Shown: positions 1 through 12,770, counted from the stretch's first letter. The stretch: 64,000 bases of DNA from Microcebus murinus (GCF_040939455.1 NC_134104.1:141148501-141212500); one strand, 5' to 3'. The notes: generated by a model from the sequence alone, not told the origin. Made by a program: numbers and translations.

Positions 1-138
1 TTAATTTTCTTTCTATTTATAGTAGAGACGGGGTCTCACTCTTGCTCAGGCTGGTTTCGAACTCCTGACCATGAGCAATCCGCCCGCCTTGGTCTCCCAG
101 AGTGCTAGGATTACAGGTGTGAGCCACCACGCCCGGCC
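1..138 (-). mobile_element. AluL, antisense, cut by window edge
   Basis: Reverse-complement Alu beginning inside the middle region (TTTCTATTTATAGTAGAGAC) and ending at the Alu 5' start (GCCCGGCC). The middle region is the lemur AluL type. The right arm and tail lie outside the window. It sits in CLASP2 intron 2. Confidence 0.93.
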
Positions 139-2782
139 TCAATAAGAATTTTTTAAACAAATGAATTACTCTATCACAGGCTGGATTTTGGATAGTGAAA
201 CATGGAAAAAGGTTGACACATAGCTGTTAATTATCTTATTCTCTTAGCATTGTACATAAAATCTGTAAAATACGAGATCCTTTACTGAATTCAGTTATCA
301 TAAAACCAGGATTGGTGATCAGTATTAAATGTAAATTGTATTTTTTGTGTGTCTGAAAACTTTATTTTTCTATAATATATGTGGTCACAAAAGAAAATTA
401 AAATACTTTATATTACTATGCAAATATATGGATTATATATTTAAGAATTATATTAATAGAGCCTATATTCCTTTGGAACTGTATCTAAAATTTAAAATGA
501 ATCTCAATTTTCCTAAAATACTTCTTCACTTCTAACATAAAAGGACATAAAAAATATCTGTAATGATAACTAATAAACTAAGTACACCAACTAAACCTTA
601 TCACCCAAATCAAGTTACATATATCTAGAGTTACATTATGAAAAAGACATTTAAGACATAGTTAAATTCAACTCCTTCCTTTTATAGAAAGGCTCCTAAA
701 GTGGTTTGGTTAAGGTCTGTTACAGGGCAAAAACAAGAACGCTAACCCTGGGACTCTTAGTCCAGTTCTGTATCTCTCCTTAAGAAAACACAGATATACT
801 GCCTATATTGCAAAGCTGTTATACAAATTAGAAATTATGTGAGGATAATCTTTCACGTATTTAAGTAAAGTAGTAAATGGGTAAAAATCGGTAAATGGGT
901 AAAAGGAGGCATTCAATAAATGGTAGCAAAGTTGTAATAAATTTTTCTTATTGTACCACACTGACTCTCAGTAATACGAAGTACAAGTTTCATTAAAGAC
1001 AATGATGAATGCTTACAGTTCAAAGTAAAACAATATTGACAAAAAGTAAATGTACAGGGATAACCAGAAAGAATAGGAGATTAAAAGAAAAAACCATACA
1101 CACAAGAATGTGTGGTCATGTCCCATATAACTGAGCAAACACAAATGAAAAACACTAGCTTACAAAAACAAACTGACGTAATTAAATACTTAAATACCTA
1201 AGAACCACAAAGAAAAATTCAGTGTAAGGGGATATTAATATGAAAAGTTCTCAGATATTCAAATCTGGTGTACATTTTTAGAAAGGAAAGAAAGGTCCAC
1301 GGAGGAGAAGTGATTTCAAAAAGAAATAAGAGCACAGCAGAAGCATAAACAAGTTAAGCCAGACCTAAAAAGAATAGGTAAGTTTCTGATTAGCTAGCGT
1401 GGAGAGAGAGTACTTGCTGAAGATGACAAAGAAAAACACTACTACGATGGAAAAGGAAAAAATATGGTGAGAGAACTGGAACATCAAGGTCAGGTAACAG
1501 CAGTAAGTTCTGAAAGCAGGACAGTGTTGGGAGTCAAACTAGAATTCTGGTCCCAATATTCCCACTGTTTCAATATCAGTAGTCAGTGCATCAAACCCCA
1601 TCTGGCCCTCCTTGTATCTGAAAAATAAGTGAGATATATAGTACCTAGAAACACTCTCAAGACTAAAATGTTCTCTGTAACAACTAATAATAGGGAACTA
1701 CTACAGGACAGAGTTCACAAACACAAATGCCTACAGCCAGGGAGATATGGGAAATGTCAAAATTGAACCAATTTAAGAAGCGCAGTATTCTAACCTTACC
1801 ATATTATATTCGACATTCTCGGTTATGAAGAGACAAGAAGAGGTGAGAGGGATTTATAAATTAGAAAAGCTCATCACCCAGACAAAAGGGAAGCTACAAC
1901 ACAGCTTCATATCAGGGTTGCCACACTGGTCAATTATCTTGAGACAATCCAGAAATATGAATTATGTAAAACTTCTGAATTTTAAATACTGATTCAAAAT
2001 ATTTTACAAAAACACATAAGTAAGTAAAACATGTATGCAGAGCAGTTTTCAACATCTATTATAGGATTTAAAGCAGGAGACTGACAGTAAAAAAAAATTC
2101 TTCTTTTCAGAAGATATTAACATAAAGCATGAATTAGAACCAGGTACAGATTAAAAGTGAACAATAAAGATAGGGAGACCTACTGAATGCTTCTGCTGAA
2201 AAGATAGCTAAAAAATAAAAAATTGACAGAATTTGGTGGAATACCAAATACGAAGAAAAAAGTTAACTAAAGATATTAGAAAATAAATATGATAATACAC
2301 CAACATTATGAGTTATTAACTTAATCCACAAAAGAAAATCACTAACATCTGAAGTTACCCTTCTACATGCTGCTATATAATAGGATCAAATCCACTAATA
2401 AAGCACTCCAAAGGCTATTCAAAGAAAAGCACTATGCTAGCATTTATGCTCACTGCAAACACACTGTAAGTGTTACTCAGAGTATGACTAGCAGCCTAGG
2501 AGCAGTCTACAAATTTGCTTGTGGTAAGGAAATTGAGAGTATTTATGAAATGTTCTTGAAGCAATCTGACCTAAGTAATTTTGTTTGTTGAATATAATAA
2601 AAAAATATTAGGCCTTATATTTTTATTTCATTCTGCTGTAATTTATTTTTGGTGTATCTTATAAAATATTGGTCTGCAAGGCTGGCAATGAAAGAACCAA
2701 TCCTTCCCCACAAGTACTCTAAAAAATGGCACTGTAAGTTATATTATAAATTTTAGCATTTTACAAAAAAGTAAAAAAATCA
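139..2782. other. CLASP2 intron 2, no recognised element
   Basis: A/T-rich, A-biased intronic sequence between two AluL copies. I searched the minus strand by eye for CLASP2 exon 3, which should continue the TOG1 domain after the phase-1 junction of exon 2, and found no matching frame with splice sites. A short tandem repeat of GTAAATGGGTAAAA lies near 870-905. The open frame at 2367-2591 is not supported by any recognisable protein. Confidence 0.5.
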
Positions 2783-3120
2783 GGCCGGGCGCGGTGGCTC
2801 AAGCCTGTAATCCTAGCACTCTGGGAGGCCGAGGCGGGCGGATTGCTCGAGGTCAGGAGTTCGAAACCAGCCTGAGCAAGAGCAAGACCCCGTCTCTACT
2901 ATAAATAGAAAGAAATTAATTGGCCAACTAATATATATACATATAAAATTAGCCGGGCATGGTGGCGCATGCCTGTAGTCCCAGCTACTCGGGAGGCTGA
3001 GGCAGAAGGATTGCTTGAGCCCAGGAGTTTGAGGTTGCTGTGAGCTAGGCTGACGCCATGGCACTCACTCTAGCCTGTGCAACAAAGTGAGACTCTGTCT
3101 CAAAAAAAAAAAAAAAAAAA
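2783..3120 (+). mobile_element. AluL, sense, full length
   Basis: Full-length dimeric Alu from GGCCGGGCGCGGTGGCTC to a long A tail, with the AluL middle region and right arm. The A-rich flanks AAAAAAGTAAAAAAATC before and after the element form a target-site duplication. It lies in CLASP2 intron 2 about 290 bp downstream of exon 2. Confidence 0.95.
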
Positions 3121-3411
3121 AAAAAAGTAAAAAAATCCAATAAAAAATTTGAAAATGTAAAGTAAAAACCTATCTATTAGCAGTATATTTAGCAAGGGCT
3201 TTTTTTTTCTTTTGCCTCAAAGTGGTGCATTTATTTATTTAAATAGGTTGTCTGGGTAAACTAAAATGCTAAGCAGCAGACCTCTGGGTTGTGCAAAATT
3301 ATATTTTTAAGTTTACGGAGAACTAACTCCATTAAGAAAACGAAGAGAAAAAAGAAAAAAGTCACTATGTTAAACCTTATTTAAATTTTTAAATAAATAA
3401 AGTTAACTTAC

Positions 3412-3490
3412 CCATTGCTACATAGGATTTAAATCGTGTTGATAATCTGTCCACAAAGGCACTTAAAATGTCCAATCCCATTAACGATAC
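3412..3490 (-). CDS. CLASP2: CLASP2 coding exon 2 (TOG1 domain)
   Basis: Read on the minus strand, an acceptor ending CTGTAG is followed by 79 bases encoding VSLMGLDILSAFVDRLSTRF and then KSYVAM plus one base of the next codon, then the donor GTAAGT. The peptide matches my memory of human CLASP2 directly after exon 1 (VSLMGLEIL...), with Asp for Glu at the seventh residue. The exon enters in phase 0, as exon 1 requires, and leaves in phase 1. CLASP2 is a microtubule plus-end protein that binds tubulin through TOG domains and recruits EB proteins. This segment forms a helical part of the N-terminal TOG1 domain, so the exon is present only in the long isoforms. The phase match, both splice sites and the peptide together make the call firm. 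The exact first base rests on the AG rule. Confidence 0.93.
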
Positions 3491-3784
3491 CTACAGATAA
3501 AAAAAAATTTTTAATGAATAAAAGTTACTGACACATACTTTAATATTGGTATATAATTTTTGATATATAAAGATCTTCATATATTACTACGTTTTAAAAA
3601 ACTGAGATTGAAGTATTCAGTGGTAAATAGTCACGAGGTTGGGGCATCCTATTCTGAATGGTTCAACAATAATAACAATAATAATAATGTATAAATATGC
3701 AGGGAGATAGTGATAAAGAGTATCTGGCAAAATGTTAACACCTGGTAAATTAGGTGAAGGTAACACAGGAGTTCACTGTCTATA

Positions 3785-4355
3785 CAGTCACACATCACTT
3801 AAAAACAGAGATATTTTCTAAGAAATGTGACATCAGGCAATTCCGTCATCATGCGAACATCAGAGTGTACTTACACAAACCTAGATGGTATAGCCTACAG
3901 CAGTCCCCAACCTTTTTAGTTTCATGGGAGACAATTTTTCCACAGCTGCTGGGAGGGAGGCATAGTTCAAGCTGCTGGGAGGGAGGCATAGCTCAAGGTG
4001 GTAATGCGCGGCTGGGTTCCTAACAGGCCACAGATGGGTACCAGGCCATGGCCTGGGGGCTGGGGACCACAGGCCTACTACACACCTAGGCCATATGGTA
4101 TAGCTTATTGCTCCTAGGCTACAAACCTATAAAGCACGTTATTATACTGAATAGTAGGCAACTGCTACACAATGGCTAAGTATTTGTATATCTAAACATA
4201 GCTAAATACAGAAAAGGTAATGTGTTGTACTACAACTTTATGATGGCAGGCTACAATGTCACTGGGAACTTTTCAGCTCCATCATAATCTTATGGGACCA
4301 TCATGGTATATGTAATCTGTTGTTGACCAAAATGTCATTTTCTGATGAATAACTG
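3785..4355 (+). mobile_element. MER2 (Tigger/pogo-type) DNA transposon, split by a hAT insertion
   Basis: Starts CAGTCACACATCACTT right after TA and ends AATAACTG right before TA, matching the TA duplication and ends of MER2. Internal phrases TACTTACACAAACCTAGATG, CTATTGCTCCTAGGCTACAA (window variant TTATTGCTCC) and AATCTTATGGGACCA are the family's landmarks as I remember them. It is non-autonomous and codes for nothing. A second element occupies 3899-4070, so the MER2 part alone is about 400 bp, close to the usual length of roughly 345 bp. Confidence 0.88.
3899..4070. mobile_element. hAT-type non-autonomous transposon nested in MER2
   Basis: A 172-bp block absent from the MER2 consensus. 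Its ends are inverted: AGTCCCCAACC at the left and GGCTGGGGACC at the right. Imperfect 8-bp copies of the MER2 target flank it (TAGCCTAC at 3891-3898 and AGGCCTAC at 4071-4078), as expected for hAT integration. The text TTCCTAACAGGCCAC and GCCATGGCCTGGGG matches a common mammalian hAT element whose name I cannot fix (Tip100/Zaphod-like). A 26-bp unit is tandemly duplicated at 3944-3995. Confidence 0.75.
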
Positions 4356-4676
4356 TACTTGTAACTTCCCTATAATTTTGAAATGTTCCCTAAAAGAAAC
4401 AGTTAACAATTAAGAGCATCTTTAATTGGAATTGCAGTTTCTGTCTAGGATGTAGAAACTGGAAAAAACATTACTCCCACTCTAACAAGAAAAAGCCTAA
4501 TAATCTATAAAATCATAACTGTTCTTAAATCTGTCAGAAAGCTGAGGTTGGAGGATAACCAACTAGTCTGAAATCTAAGGAAAGGCATGAGACAGAAGCA
4601 GTAGGTCACATGTGACAGGACAGGAGAAAAATAAAGCTATGATACAAGTAGGTAAAAACAACTCAGCTATATTTAA

Positions 4677-4957
4677 CACATTGACTGCCATGTGAGTTGT
4701 ATTTAACTCAAGCTAGTTTTAAACCTGGGGCCTTGTAAAGCAAAACCCTGCAGTTGGTTTGGGAAAATCTTACTTGTTGATGTTCTTACTGTTACAATTA
4801 ATATTGACAATTTAATTCTAGAAATGTGGATTGCACTGCATATAACTTACACACAGAAAACGACAAAAAATAACAAAGTAAAAAGGATCGTTTTGTTTTA
4901 ATAAAACATTGTGGCCCCGAGGGAAAAAGTTTTTTTCCTAATGTGGCAGTCAATGTG
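4677..4957. mobile_element. piggyBac-type non-autonomous element (TTAA-flanked)
   Basis: A 281-bp element bounded by TTAA at 4673-4676 and TTAA at 4958-4961. The ends are a perfect 14-bp inverted repeat, CACATTGACTGCCA at the left and TGGCAGTCAATGTG at the right. TTAA duplication with short 13-14-bp terminal repeats is the signature of the piggyBac superfamily. It has no transposase. Published work, as I recall it, describes recently active piggyBac and derived short elements in Microcebus. This copy probably belongs to such a family, but I cannot name the subfamily. Confidence 0.82.
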
Positions 4958-5767
4958 TTAACAAAATTATTTGTAGCTGAGTGTGGGCTAGCATGAAAAT
5001 ACAGAATCGCTAGTAACCACAAACACAAGGAGAGTTCACACCCATTTGCAAGCTCTTTCTTCACAAACCTCCACTGGACGCTCATTAAGACCGAGGACTG
5101 GGCAAGAGATTGAAGTATCTATTGGTGGTACACATCTGAAAGAAGGAGGCAGCTGCCTGTGCAAAAAAGGCATAAAGGCCTCTAGTAGTCTTGTCCCATA
5201 AGAAACAAGTTTGATGCTACTGAGAGAAGGACATTAAACACTGTTACCATGTCTCCCCCAGGGCACAGGTGAAACTCATTGCTAATTTTGTTCATTGGGA
5301 GAAATCCAGGAACAATGACCAAACACAATGAGTACCAATAGCACCAGACTGTAGTTTCCAGACACCGCTTCCCACGAAAAGGAATCAGAGCTACTTCTAG
5401 AGGTGGGTGATTCCAGGACTGGAGTTGGAAATAAGACATCATCTTGTAATACCAGACAACAAAGAAGCTATCAAAGATTACTAGGGTCATGTCAAGATAG
5501 AGCAGTTTGAATATCAAAAACGATAATATTAGTAACTGCATTGTCATGAAATCCACTAGATACATTTAATACACAAGCTCATAATGATACCAAAAACAAA
5601 AAACTATTTGGCCAATATTGGAGGATGCTAAAAAAACACCTCCATCTCATTATTTTCACAATCAGTAAATAAAAGGAAAGAATCATATAAATAAACCTAC
5701 CATTCTATATAAACTGCACCACTGAGGTAACCAAATAGTTTAAATGAGGGAAATTTCTCTCTCTCTC

Positions 5768-6061
5768 TTTTTTAAGAGACAAGGTCTTGCTCACTCTGTT
5801 GCTCAAGTAGGAGTACAGTGGTGCAGTCATAGGTCATTGTAACTTCAACCTCCTGGGCTAAAGCAATCCTTGCACCTTATCCTCCCTAGTAGCTAAAACT
5901 ATAGGCGGGTACAAGTATGCCTGGCTAATTTTTATCTTTTGTAGAAACAGGGTCTTGCTATGCTGACCAGGCTGGTCTTGACCTCCTGGGCTCAAGAAAT
6001 CCTCCTGCCATGGCCTCCCAAAGTGCTGGGAGTACAGGTGTGAGTGACCATACCCAGCCAG
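5768..6061 (-). mobile_element. Old Alu (AluJ-like), antisense
   Basis: Reverse-complement dimeric Alu from a T-rich start to GTGAGTGACCATACCCAGCC. It is diverged and lacks the lemur-specific middle and right-arm words, so it predates AluL. It lies in CLASP2 intron 1. Confidence 0.85.
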
Positions 6062-6424
6062 AACTTTTTCTTAAGTATTCTAGCTAATAAATGAAGAAAT
6101 GACAGAATTAGAATGTCACCATTTTGCAAACTCTAATGAACCAACAGATGTAGATCTTAAGTGCCTTCAAGATCTTATGTGCCTCCTGATAGAAGGACAT
6201 CAAATATGAAATAATCTTGCCCCCAAAAAAGGACTGAACCTGATCAAGCTTTAGATCCAACTAAATTACTAATTTATAAGAAAAACAGAACAGTCAAACT
6301 TATCATTACAGAAATGAAATCAGCAAAATTCAGACTGTGGGAAACCTCACCACAAATAACTAACTTTTAAAAGGAGAGAGAGACTGAGGGGCAAAGAGAT
6401 TAAAAAAGACTTACTAATAATGTG

Positions 6425-6599
6425 AAGTCCGGTCGGCAAAATAATGGCCTCCCTAAAGTATTCAGCTCCTAACTCCCAGAACCTGTGAATATGCTATCAT
6501 ACATGGCAAAAAAGATTTTGCAGATGTGACTAAGGATCATGATAGGATCATGAGAGGGGATTATCTTAGGCCCAAGGTATCACAAAAGTTCCTCCCTTT
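6425..6599 (+). mobile_element. MLT1 (MaLR) LTR, left half
   Basis: Contains ATGGCCTCCCTAAAGTATTC, a form of the MLT1 phrase around 'cctaatccc...acctgtgaatatg', then GATTTTGCAGATGTGACTAA and GGGGATTATCTTAGGCCCAA. The LTR stops where the consensus continues at 8991, because an L1 inserted between the halves. Confidence 0.8.
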
Positions 6600-7053
6600 T
6601 CGTGTGTGGTGAGAACATCTGACATCTACTTACTCAGCAAATTTCAAGTACAGTATATAATAATTAACTTTAGTCCCCATGCTATTCTAGGTTTCCAGAA
6701 TTTAGTCATCTTATAACTGAAAATATGTACCCTCTGATCATGATCAATATCTCCTCTTTTTCCCTGACCCCCAGCCCCTGATAACCATTATTCCTTTCTG
6801 TTACTATAAGTTCTGTCACTGTAAGTTCTTTAGATTCCACTTATAAGTAAGATCATACAGTATTTGTCTTTCTGTGTCTGGCTTATTTCACTTAGCATAA
6901 TGTCTTTTAGGTTAATCCATACTGTCACAAATGGCAGGATTTCCTTCTTTTTCAAGGCTGAATATAAATAATATTCCATTGTGTGCATGTGTATCACATT
7001 TTCTTTATGCGTTCAACTGTAGATGGACACTTAGGTTGTTTCCATATTGTGGT

Positions 7054-7752
7054 GTTATGATATATATTAATATATTGGTATATTAATCACCCACAGTTAC
7101 TGACTCATAACTCCACAGCCCTTGCTTTTGTTATAATGTTTGGAGTGTTAGGCCTCAGGAAACAGAATCTCTCTGACCTTCACCTGCCCCAACGCAGAAC
7201 TCTAATCTTCCCCAACCATTCTGATTGTGTCATAAGACCCTCATTCCAGAGATAGTCTCACCCTATACAATGAAAGCTAGTCACATTTTTGCACCAAGTT
7301 GTCCATAAAAAACTAAGAGCTTCCAGATAGCTAAACACGTAGAGGTCCCTAGAGGGAGCTGGCATGAAAGCTCCATGCCCCTCCCCCATACCTTGCCCTA
7401 TGAATCTCTTCATGTGCATCCTTTGCAATGCCCTCTATAATAAACTTGTAAACATGTTTCCCTGAGTTTTTTGAGCCACTCCAACAAATTAATCAAACCC
7501 AAAGATGGGGTCATGGGAACCCCAACTTGAAGCCCGTTGGTCAGAAGTTCCAGAGGCCCAGACTTGTGACTGGTATGTCTGGGGTTTGGGGAGCAGTTTT
7601 GGGGACTGAGCCCTTACCATGTGGGAGCTGATACGACCTCCAGGTACATGGGGAAAAGACCCCACATTTGGTCACAGAAGTTTTCTTCTGTGTTGTCGTG
7701 TTGGTGTGAAATTTAGAGGAAAACCATGGTGTGGGGAGTTTTTCCTGAAACA
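7054..7752 (+). mobile_element. Solo LTR of an endogenous retrovirus, nested in L1
   Basis: A block that interrupts the L1 phrase 'tccatat...ttgtgaata' begins near TGTTATGATATAT and ends near TTCCTGAAACA. It contains a polyadenylation signal (ATAATAAACT near 7438) followed by TGTTTCCCTGAGTTTTTTGA and GAACCCCAACTTGAAGC, typical of a class I ERV LTR in plus orientation. No internal retroviral genes are present. The family (MER39/MER4-like) is a guess. Confidence 0.7.
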
Positions 7753-8115
7753 TATATCATCGATATTGTGAATACTACTACAATGAACACAGGAGTGCAA
7801 ACATTTCTTTGAGATAGTGATTTTATTTCCTTTGGATATATACTCAGAAGTGGGATTGCTACAGCATATAGTAGTCCTATTTTAATTTTTTGAGGAATCT
7901 CCATAGTGTTTTCCATGAGGGCTGCACCAATTTACATTTTCACCATCAGTATACAATGGTCTTCTCTACATACTCGACAACACTTATTATCTTTTGATTT
8001 TTTGATAACAGACATCCTAACTGGTGTGTAGTGATATCTCATTGTGGTTTTGATTTACATTTCCCTGACAGTTGAGCATCTTTTCATATACCTGTAGGCC
8101 ATTTATATATCTTTC

Positions 8116-8402
<287 letters not shown>

Positions 8403-8990
8403 TATATATCTTCCTTTGAGAAATATCTATTCAGGCCTTTTCCTTTTAATCAGGTAATTTATTTGCTATTGAGTTGGATGAGCTCCTTATACATTTTGGA
8501 TATTAAACCCTTATCAGATATGTGATTTGTAAATATTTTCTCCAATTCTCTTATATGTTTTGGATATTAACCTCTTATCACATACATGGTTTGCAAAATT
8601 TTCTCTCATTCACTACGTTGCCTTTTGATTTTATTTTTGCCTTTGCTGTGCAGATACTTTTTAGTCTGATGTAGTCTCACTTGTTTATTTTTAGTGTTGT
8701 TACCTGTGCTTTTGGTGTCAAATCCAAAAATTCACTGCTAAAAATCAATGTTAAGGAGTTTTCCTTTATGTTCATCTAAGAGTCTTACAGTTTTAGGTCT
8801 TAAATTTAAGTTTTAAATCCATTTTGAGTTGGTTTTTGTGTATGGTGTAAAATAATGGTCCAATTTCATTCTTTGCATGTGAATACCCAGCTTTCCCAGC
8901 ATCATTTATTGAAGAGACTATCCTTTCTCCATTGCGTATTTTTGGCATCTTTGTCAAAAATTAATTGAACGCGTATGTGTGGGTTTATTT

Positions 8991-9356
8991 CAAGGGTCTT
9001 TAAAAGAGGGAGTCTTTATAGGGACAAGAGTCCTTAGGTTCAGAGTCAGAGTCGGATGAAATGTGATGATGGAAATAGAGACCAGAGAGAAAGATTTGAA
9101 TATGATATATACTGCTGGCTTTGAGAAAGGGATCATGAGCCAAGGAATGTGGGCATCCTCTAGAAGCTGGAAAATTCTCTCCTAAATGTCCCCTAAAGAC
9201 TCTAGAAGGAATAAAATCCTGGCGACACTTGGTTTTATCCCAGTGAAACCCATTGTGGACTTCTAATCTCCACAACTATAAAAGAATAAACATATATTAT
9301 TTTAAGCTACTAAATGTGTTGTAATTTGATACAGTAGCAATAGGAAGCTAATAAAT
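8991..9356 (+). mobile_element. MLT1 (MaLR) LTR, right half
   Basis: Resumes the MLT1 consensus at GGGTCTTTAAAAGAGGGAG, then CAAGGAATGTGGGCATCCTC, GACTTCTAATCTCCACAACT and AGGAAGCTAATAAA. It pairs with 6425-6599. The two halves meet at adjacent consensus positions, so this is one LTR cut by L1. Confidence 0.8.
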
Positions 9357-9364
9357 CACAATGT

Positions 9365-9690
9365 GTGAATCTATTTAGACCCTGATTTTTCTTAAAAAAT
9401 AACTATTAATAAAAAATGTGGAAATTTAAACCCTAGATATTTGATAACAAGGAATTATTGTTTTTGTAACTGTCATAATGATACTGAGGTTATGTTAATA
9501 TTCTTAAAGAGTGCATAGAGACACTAACAAGAAAGTCTTACAGATGAAACAATGCAACATCTGCAATTTGTGACAAAGTGATGGGGCAGGATTGGCCAGA
9601 GGGTGATAAATGTTGTGGCTGAATTTATTTTACTGTCTACTTTTAAATGTGTTTAAAATTCTCCATAATAAATTTTTTTTAAAAATTACT
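9365..9690 (+). mobile_element. L1-like 3' end fragment
   Basis: Ends in ATGTGTTTAAAATTCTCCAT plus AATAAATTTTTTTT, the usual 3' end and polyadenylation signal of old mammalian L1 copies. The upstream part (GGCCAGAGGGTGATAAATG) is consistent but diverged. Confidence 0.5.
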
Positions 9691-9694
9691 GAAA

Positions 9695-10735
<1,041 letters not shown>

Positions 10736-11050
10736 TTGGCTAAGGGTCTTCTCAGTAGTAAAATATGAAAATCCTCAAAAAAGAAAAAAAAGAAAACAGC
10801 TAAAGCAACATTCCAATTTGCTTCTCATCACTTCTCTTAGGAACTGAAATGCCTACACTCACGTCCTTTAAAATATATTATAAAAGGTCTAATGATAAAA
10901 TGATAAAATGTCTAGCATCTCTCCCTGAAAGAAAGAATAATGTACTTTCTAACATGTAGGAAAACAGACACTCTAAAAAGCAAAATTTGGGCTAAAATTA
11001 AGCTTAAATTTTAGGGTGTTTTAAAAATCATAAAATGAAAATTTAAAAAA

Positions 11051-11190
11051 ATATATATATTTTTTAGATATGGGGGGGGGGGTTCTCACTATGTTGCCCA
11101 GGCTAGTCTTGAACTCCTGGCCTCCAGCAATCCTCCTGCCTCAGCCTCCCAAAGTGCTGGGATTACAGGTTTGAGCCAACATGCCTGGCC
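11051..11190 (-). mobile_element. Alu left-monomer type element, antisense
   Basis: Single arm in reverse complement (CACTATGTTGCCCAGGCTAG to GCCAACATGCCTGGCC). Flanks TGAAAATTTAAAAAA and TGAAATTTTTAAAAAA look like a target duplication, so it is likely a free monomer (FLAM). It contains a run of 11 G. Confidence 0.75.
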
Positions 11191-11235
11191 TGAAATTTTT
11201 AAAAAATCTAATGAAATGTTACTAACTCTTAGAAG

Positions 11236-11291
11236 CCCTAGAGTTATTATAGAGGGTTATAAAATATAAAATATAAAATAACCCTCTAGGG
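11236..11291. repeat. Inverted repeat / hairpin
   Basis: AGAGGGTTAT (11251-11260) and ATAACCCTCT face each other across an A/T loop. The outer CCCTAGAG and CTCTAGGG extend the stem with an 11-base bulge on the left arm. It may be a small palindromic transposon relic or a chance hairpin. Confidence 0.55.
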
Positions 11292-12329
11292 TTATTTTCC
11301 CATTCTTTTTCCTTCCCCCTCTCTCTTCTTTATGCCCTTCCCCCTGCTTTTCAACTCTGAATCACAAATGGTTGAACATATTTGAATAATCTGATGTCAA
11401 TAAATCCACATACAAGTTGTCACCTTGGCTACAGAGTTTCAATTCAACAGAACTGAATTTTCAAATAGTTTAGAAAAGAAATGTCACTAACAAGAGAGCT
11501 AAGTAACCGCATGTAATGACTACCTCCGATCCCCCGACTTAAGAATAACAACTAAGAACTTTCCTCGTAAAGTCAGAAAGCCAAGCAACAAGAATTTTTT
11601 GACATCTACAAAGGACATAAGCTTAATTCACAATTATGTTTTTCCAGCACAGGTGGAAGAGAAAAAAGGCATGTATTGTTCCTAATAAGCACACTCTTGT
11701 AATCCTCCTTCCCTCATTAGGAAAAACTACAGGTTTACAGGACATTTTCTCACAAAATTAACTCAGAGTATCTAAGAAAATTAGTAAAAGAATGTAACAA
11801 AGTAATTGGCTAAGCAAGTGGGCATGTAGCACAAATTAAATGGGTAGAACTTGATGGCTTACAAATTTTGAAAACCTGAAGAGAAAAAGGTTATTTTTAA
11901 ATAAATGTTTATTTTTTAAAAACCAGGTTATTTTTATATAAAATATGTAAATAAAAAAACAATTTCCCTCAAAACCAAAGGGGAACAAATGGCAAAATTA
12001 AAGATAGTGATTAACTTAAGGTAGAATGAGGCAGACAAGGGAAGTAAAACCCAGCATTTCCACTTCTACACATACACCCAAGAACGATAGTTCTCAAAGG
12101 GAGAGGGGACAAGCAATATTACTACACGGAGACGTGCAGCCCAAAAGTACATGGCTATACTTGGCAGCCCTGTTGGCAGACAATCAAGTGGATGAAAACC
12201 ATGTTTGAAATATGTGAGCCTAGACTTAATGGCTTTTTTTCTTTTTGGCAAGGGGCATGGTTTTAAGCATACAAGTTTTCCAGGAATGCAACTAACAGGT
12301 AAATCAAGGGACACGTGTGCAAGTGTGCT

Positions 12330-12600
12330 TTCAATTACCAATTCAACAAATATTGAGAGCCTGCCATGGGTTTAAACACTAGGAGGTAGGTAAATACAGT
12401 GATGAGAGTCTTAAATTCTAATTCCCTCAATTTTCTCAGTGAAGTAGGAAGCAAGGCCTCAGCTGACAATAATGATGGAGGAACAGCTACAGGTAGGTCC
12501 CAGGGGAGAGGAAAAGATGTAGAATAAGCGTCTAAATGAAAGGGTAAATGAACTAAAAAACATATAGTATGGCTGCCAAGCAGCACAAAGGGCCCACTTG
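12330..12600 (+). repeat. Possible ancient mammalian repeat
   Basis: AATTCAACAAATATTGAGAG followed by CCTGCCATGGG and an imprecise remainder resembles the common 'attcaacaaatatttattgag' repeat. Family not resolved. Confidence 0.3.
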
Positions 12601-12770
12601 AAGGAATTTAAAATGAAACCAGTTAAAGAGGTTTTGTGTTTTCATCTATGCACTCTGGTACAGGTTTGGGGTAGGCAGAGTTGGATTAACCAGCACTGTA
12701 TTTGATCAAATGGGGAACATAAAGCAAGAGTGAGGAGGGAGAAGAGAATTAAGAATGAATGTTAAGTGCT

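Noticed and set aside
2813..3064. Repeated short peptides of the type [19 protein letters not shown] in many places
   Set aside because: They are translations of the AluL right arm on the antisense strand and mark Alu copies, not genes.
5182..5565. 127-codon minus-strand frame in CLASP2 intron 1, possible alternative exon
   Set aside because: No recognisable domain and no convincing acceptor and donor in a compatible phase.
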